The notes beneath the pieces are model-generated. The model had not been told where the DNA came from, did not search any database, and was given only the letters and a program-made list of their open reading frames with translations. A DNA stretch of 64,000 bases, taken from NCBI GenBank assembly GCA_949287925.1, contig CASEIR010000054.1, positions 62,001-126,000 on the forward strand, in the 5' to 3' direction. A program made the position numbers and the translations under genes. Shown one piece after another: positions 61,510-64,000 of the stretch (position 1 is the first letter of the stretch; each line of letters opens with the position of its first letter). The DNA is from an uncultured Lachnospiraceae bacterium. Lineage in GTDB: Bacteria > Bacillota > Clostridia > Lachnospirales > Lachnospiraceae.

Positions 61510-62244
61510 ATGTTGAGACTGGACCGATACCTTGCCGAGATGGGAGCCGGTTCCCGGCAGGAAGTAAAAAAATATATCCGGAAAGGGAAAGTGAAAGTAA
61601 ACGGAGACACCGTGCGCAATCCGGAACAGAAGGTGGATGAATTCCGGGACCGGATCTGTCTGGATGAAAAAGAGATTGCGTATGCATCGTTTGAATACTT
61701 TATGTTGAACAAACCTGCAGGAGTTGTTTCTGCTACACAAGACCGAAGAGAGAAAACTGTGCTGGATCTGATCCAGTCTAAAAAACGTAAGGACCTGTTC
61801 CCGGTAGGGCGGCTGGACAAGGATACGGAAGGACTGCTTCTGATTACAAATGACGGTATGCTGGCCCACCGGCTTCTGTCTCCGGGAAAGCATGTGGACA
61901 AGACTTATTTTGTCAGAGTACAGGGAAGAGTGACGGAAAAAGAGGTCGAATTGTTTGGAAAACGGGTGAACATTGGAACCAGTGAGAAGCCGGAGTGGAC
62001 GATGCCGGCGGAACTTACAGTTCTGGAGAGCGGTGAAATATCGGAAGTAAGACTGACGATCCAGGAAGGAAAATACCATCAGATCAAGAGGATGTTTCAG
62101 GCGGTGGATATGAAAGTTCTTTATCTGAAAAGGGAACGGATGGGATTGCTTAAGCTGGATTTGTCCCTGGAGCCCGGACAGTACCGGGCGCTTACACAGG
62201 AGGAGATACAACGTGTTGCAGACAAGGATGTTACAGAATATTGA
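61510..62244 (+). CDS. rsuA: RsuA-family 16S rRNA pseudouridine synthase
   Basis: Pseudouridine synthase with an N-terminal S4 domain (about 1-60; LDRYLAEMGAGSRQEVKK) and the catalytic RsuA/RluB/E/F core: GRLDKDTEGLLLITNDG carries the catalytic Asp, KTYFVRVQGRV and EGKYHQIKRMFQAVDMKV follow. 244 aa, in the RsuA range; the known target of RsuA is 16S U516. The start directly abuts the upstream stop; GGAGG (61496-61500) lies in the end of rsmF. It overlaps the HAD gene by 32 bases. Confidence 0.9.
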   Translation: MLRLDRYLAEMGAGSRQEVKKYIRKGKVKVNGDTVRNPEQKVDEFRDRICLDEKEIAYASFEYFMLNKPAGVVSATQDRREKTVLDLIQSKKRKDLFPVGRLDKDTEGLLLITNDGMLAHRLLSPGKHVDKTYFVRVQGRVTEKEVELFGKRVNIGTSEKPEWTMPAELTVLESGEISEVRLTIQEGKYHQIKRMFQAVDMKVLYLKRERMGLLKLDLSLEPGQYRALTQEEIQRVADKDVTEY

Positions 62245-62899
62245 CGGTATAATTTTTGATATGGATGGTACGCTTCTGGATTCCATGTGGATATGGCCGG
62301 ATGTGGATGACGTTTATCTGGGGAAATACGGGCTTGAGAAACCGGAAGGATTTCAGGAAAAGATGGAAGGAATGAGTTATTCAGAGACGGCGCAGTATTT
62401 TCTGGATACTTTTCCGCAATTAGACCGAACTATCCAGGAAGTGATGGATGAGTGGATGGATATGGTAAGAGATCGTTACCTTACGCAGGTGACCCTAAAA
62501 GCCGGCGCCAAAGATTTTATCCGGGAGATGCGCAGCCAGGGGAAAAAGATTGGAATAGCGACCAGCAATGCAAGACAGCTGGCTGATGATACGCTGGAGG
62601 CGCTTCAGATTAGAGGGTTATTTGACGTGGTGCGTACCTCCTGTGAAGCCGGAGCGGGAAAACCGGCGCCGGACGTTTATCTGATGGTTGCGCGCGAACT
62701 GGAGCTGAGGCCGGAAAAATGTCTGGTATTTGAAGACGTACCGATGGGAATACTGGCTGGGAAGAATGCAGGTATGCAGGTATGCGCAGTGGAGGATGAT
62801 TTCTCCAGAAACCAGATTTTAAGAAAACGTGAGCTGGCAGACTATTATATCCGGGATTTTATGGATATCCGGAATGAAACGTATGAGGTGTTAGGATGA
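62213..62899 (+). CDS. HAD-superfamily phosphatase (beta-phosphoglucomutase-like group)
   Basis: Cytosolic HAD hydrolase of subfamily IA. About 228 aa: nucleophile motif IIFDMDGTLLDS near the N-terminus, helical cap (about 30-95), GIATSNARQLADDTLEAL as motif II, and VFEDVPMGILAGKNAGM as motif IV. GTG 62213 is favoured by AGGAGGAG seven bases upstream; ATG 62228 is the alternative but too far from that site. Starts within rsuA and ends in ATGA overlap with the next gene. Substrate unknown; members act on sugar phosphates. Confidence 0.85.
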   Translation: MLQTRMLQNIDGIIFDMDGTLLDSMWIWPDVDDVYLGKYGLEKPEGFQEKMEGMSYSETAQYFLDTFPQLDRTIQEVMDEWMDMVRDRYLTQVTLKAGAKDFIREMRSQGKKIGIATSNARQLADDTLEALQIRGLFDVVRTSCEAGAGKPAPDVYLMVARELELRPEKCLVFEDVPMGILAGKNAGMQVCAVEDDFSRNQILRKRELADYYIRDFMDIRNETYEVLG

Positions 62900-64000
62900 A
62901 AAAAGATTTTTTGCCGCTCTGCCGCCGTGAGATGGAAGAGCGGGGATGGGATCAGGTGGATTTTGTCTATGTGTCTGGGGATGCCTATGTGGACCATCCG
63001 TCTTTTGGGCATGCGATCATCACCAGAATTCTGGAAGCGCATGGATACCGTGTAGGCATCATTGCGCAGCCTGACTGGAAGAAGAAAGAGTCTGTGGCTG
63101 AATATGGAGAACCGAGACTTGGATTTTTGGTATCGGCGGGAAATATGGATTCCATGGTTAATCATTATACGGTTTCAAAGAAAAGAAGGAAGACGGATGC
63201 TTACACACCGGGCGGAATCATGGGAAAGAGACCGGACTACGCATCGGTCGTATATAGTAATCTGATTCGTCAGACCTATAAAAAGACACCGGTCATTCTT
63301 GGCGGAATTGAAGCGAGCCTGCGCAGGCTCGCGCATTATGATTACTGGTCGGACCGCCTGAAACGGTCGATTCTTCTGGATTCCGGAGCAGATCTTATTT
63401 CTTATGGAATGGGAGAGCGGTCGATTATCGAGATCGCGGAAGCGCTGGACAGCGGGATCAATGTAAAAGATCTCACCTTCATTCCCGGGACGGTGTATAA
63501 AACCCGGTCTCTGGATCCGGTTTATGATGCCATCATACTTCCAGGATATGAAGAACTGAAAGCAGATAAGCTTCAATACGCCCGGAGCTTTTATACACAA
63601 TATTGTAATACGGATCCCTTTACCGGAAAATGTCTGGTGGAGCCATATCAGGATCAGCTTTATGTTGTCCAGAATCCTCCTTCGAAACCGCTGACCCAGG
63701 CAGAGATGGACCGGGTGTATAGTTATCCTTATATGCGGACCTACCATCCGTCCTACGAGAAAGATGGAGGGATTCCAGCTATTTCCGAGGTGAAATTCAG
63801 CCTCATCAGTAATCGCGGATGTTTTGGCGGATGCAGCTTTTGCGCCCTGACATTTCATCAGGGAAGGATCCTGCAGACCAGAAGTCATGAATCACTGCTG
63901 GCGGAGGCCCGGCAGTTTATCTGGGATAAAGATTTTAAGGGATATATCCACGATGTGGGGGGGCCTACCGCGAATTTTCGCCAGCCGTCCTGTGAAAAAC
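62896..64000 (+). CDS. ygiQ: YgiQ-family radical SAM protein (3' end beyond window)
   Basis: The frame is open to the end of the window (368 codons seen). It begins MKKDFLPLCRREMEERGW, followed by VSGDAYVDHPSFGHAII, the highly conserved UPF0313/YgiQ opening, GGIEASLRRLAHYDYWSD and SLISNRGCFGGCSFCAL, in which the three Cys of CxxxCxxC bind the radical SAM [4Fe-4S] cluster. Family members run to about 600-700 aa; their reaction is not known. It has its start in the end of the HAD gene (ATGA), so it belongs to the rsmF-rsuA-HAD operon. Confidence 0.92.
   Translation, partial: MKKDFLPLCRREMEERGWDQVDFVYVSGDAYVDHPSFGHAIITRILEAHGYRVGIIAQPDWKKKESVAEYGEPRLGFLVSAGNMDSMVNHYTVSKKRRKTDAYTPGGIMGKRPDYASVVYSNLIRQTYKKTPVILGGIEASLRRLAHYDYWSDRLKRSILLDSGADLISYGMGERSIIEIAEALDSGINVKDLTFIPGTVYKTRSLDPVYDAIILPGYEELKADKLQYARSFYTQYCNTDPFTGKCLVEPYQDQLYVVQNPPSKPLTQAEMDRVYSYPYMRTYHPSYEKDGGIPAISEVKFSLISNRGCFGGCSFCALTFHQGRILQTRSHESLLAEARQFIWDKDFKGYIHDVGGPTANFRQPSCEK

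Overview
The window is a chromosomal segment from a spore-forming, low-to-mid-GC Firmicute. Gene content and order point to Lachnospiraceae (Clostridium cluster XIVa; Dorea, Mediterraneibacter and Blautia are typical members). The clues are a full spoIIIA operon, gpr-spoIIP, spoIVB-spo0A and ylbJ, a cobalamin-dependent methionine synthase split into two genes, an [FeFe] hydrogenase, the DXP isoprenoid route, and strong AGGAGG ribosome binding sites with sigma-A promoters of TTGACA-N17-TATAAT type. Family or genus is inferred from protein character, not measured. Coding density is very high, nearly all genes lie on the plus strand (only rpsT, maf and ylbJ are on minus), and no rRNA, tRNA, CRISPR array, prophage or intact insertion sequence is visible. 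No gap without a gene reaches 300 bases; the longest, 20827-21072, holds the rpsO terminator, the pnp promoter and a long leader hairpin.

Layout. 1-3.6 kb: end of a HAD phosphatase, ilvN-ilvC, then a tandem pair of phosphoribosyltransferase-fold genes. 3.6-6.3 kb: rpsT (minus), then the sporulation pair gpr-spoIIP. 6.4-12 kb: topoisomerase IV parE-parC, a NudC-type Nudix hydrolase and a VanZ-like membrane protein. 12.2-23.2 kb: the classic translation/RNA cluster rimP-nusA-rnpM(ylxR)-ylxQ-infB-rbfA-nrnA-truB-ribF-rpsO-pnp. 23.2-28 kb: spoIIIAA-AH, the mother-cell half of the feeding-tube complex. 28.1-29.8 kb: prfC. 29.8-40.7 kb: the conserved string gls24-nusB-xseA-xseB-ispA-dxs-tlyA-nadK-argR-recN-spoIVB-spo0A. 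40.7-48.8 kb: glgA, then methionine synthesis (metF, a stand-alone MetH activation domain, metH), asnA and an [FeFe]-hydrogenase-family protein. 48.8-51.8 kb: alaS and rpsU. 51.9-55 kb: maf facing a two-gene unit of a pentapeptide-repeat protein and an ABC-class ATPase. 55-57.7 kb: rsmD-coaD-coiled-coil protein, with ylbJ convergent. 57.8-64 kb: pepD, an M23 peptidase, an RsmF-like methyltransferase, an RsuA-type pseudouridine synthase, a HAD phosphatase and the start of a YgiQ-type radical SAM protein.

Most of the window is well-understood core machinery. The less ordinary parts are: (i) the two adjacent PRTase-fold proteins whose PRPP loop has lost its acidic pair; (ii) the pentapeptide/ABC-class ATPase operon, whose promoter shares one palindromic -35 hexamer with the divergent maf promoter; (iii) two places where a promoter is built into the terminator hairpin of the gene before it (ilvC and the hydrogenase gene); (iv) structured leaders ahead of rpsT, rimP, rpsO and pnp; (v) a SpoIIIAF lacking its usual C-terminal domain; (vi) an uncharacterised coiled-coil protein between coaD and ylbJ; and (vii) a REP-like palindrome between parE and parC. 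All functional calls rest on reading the sequence and on family knowledge; no search was run.
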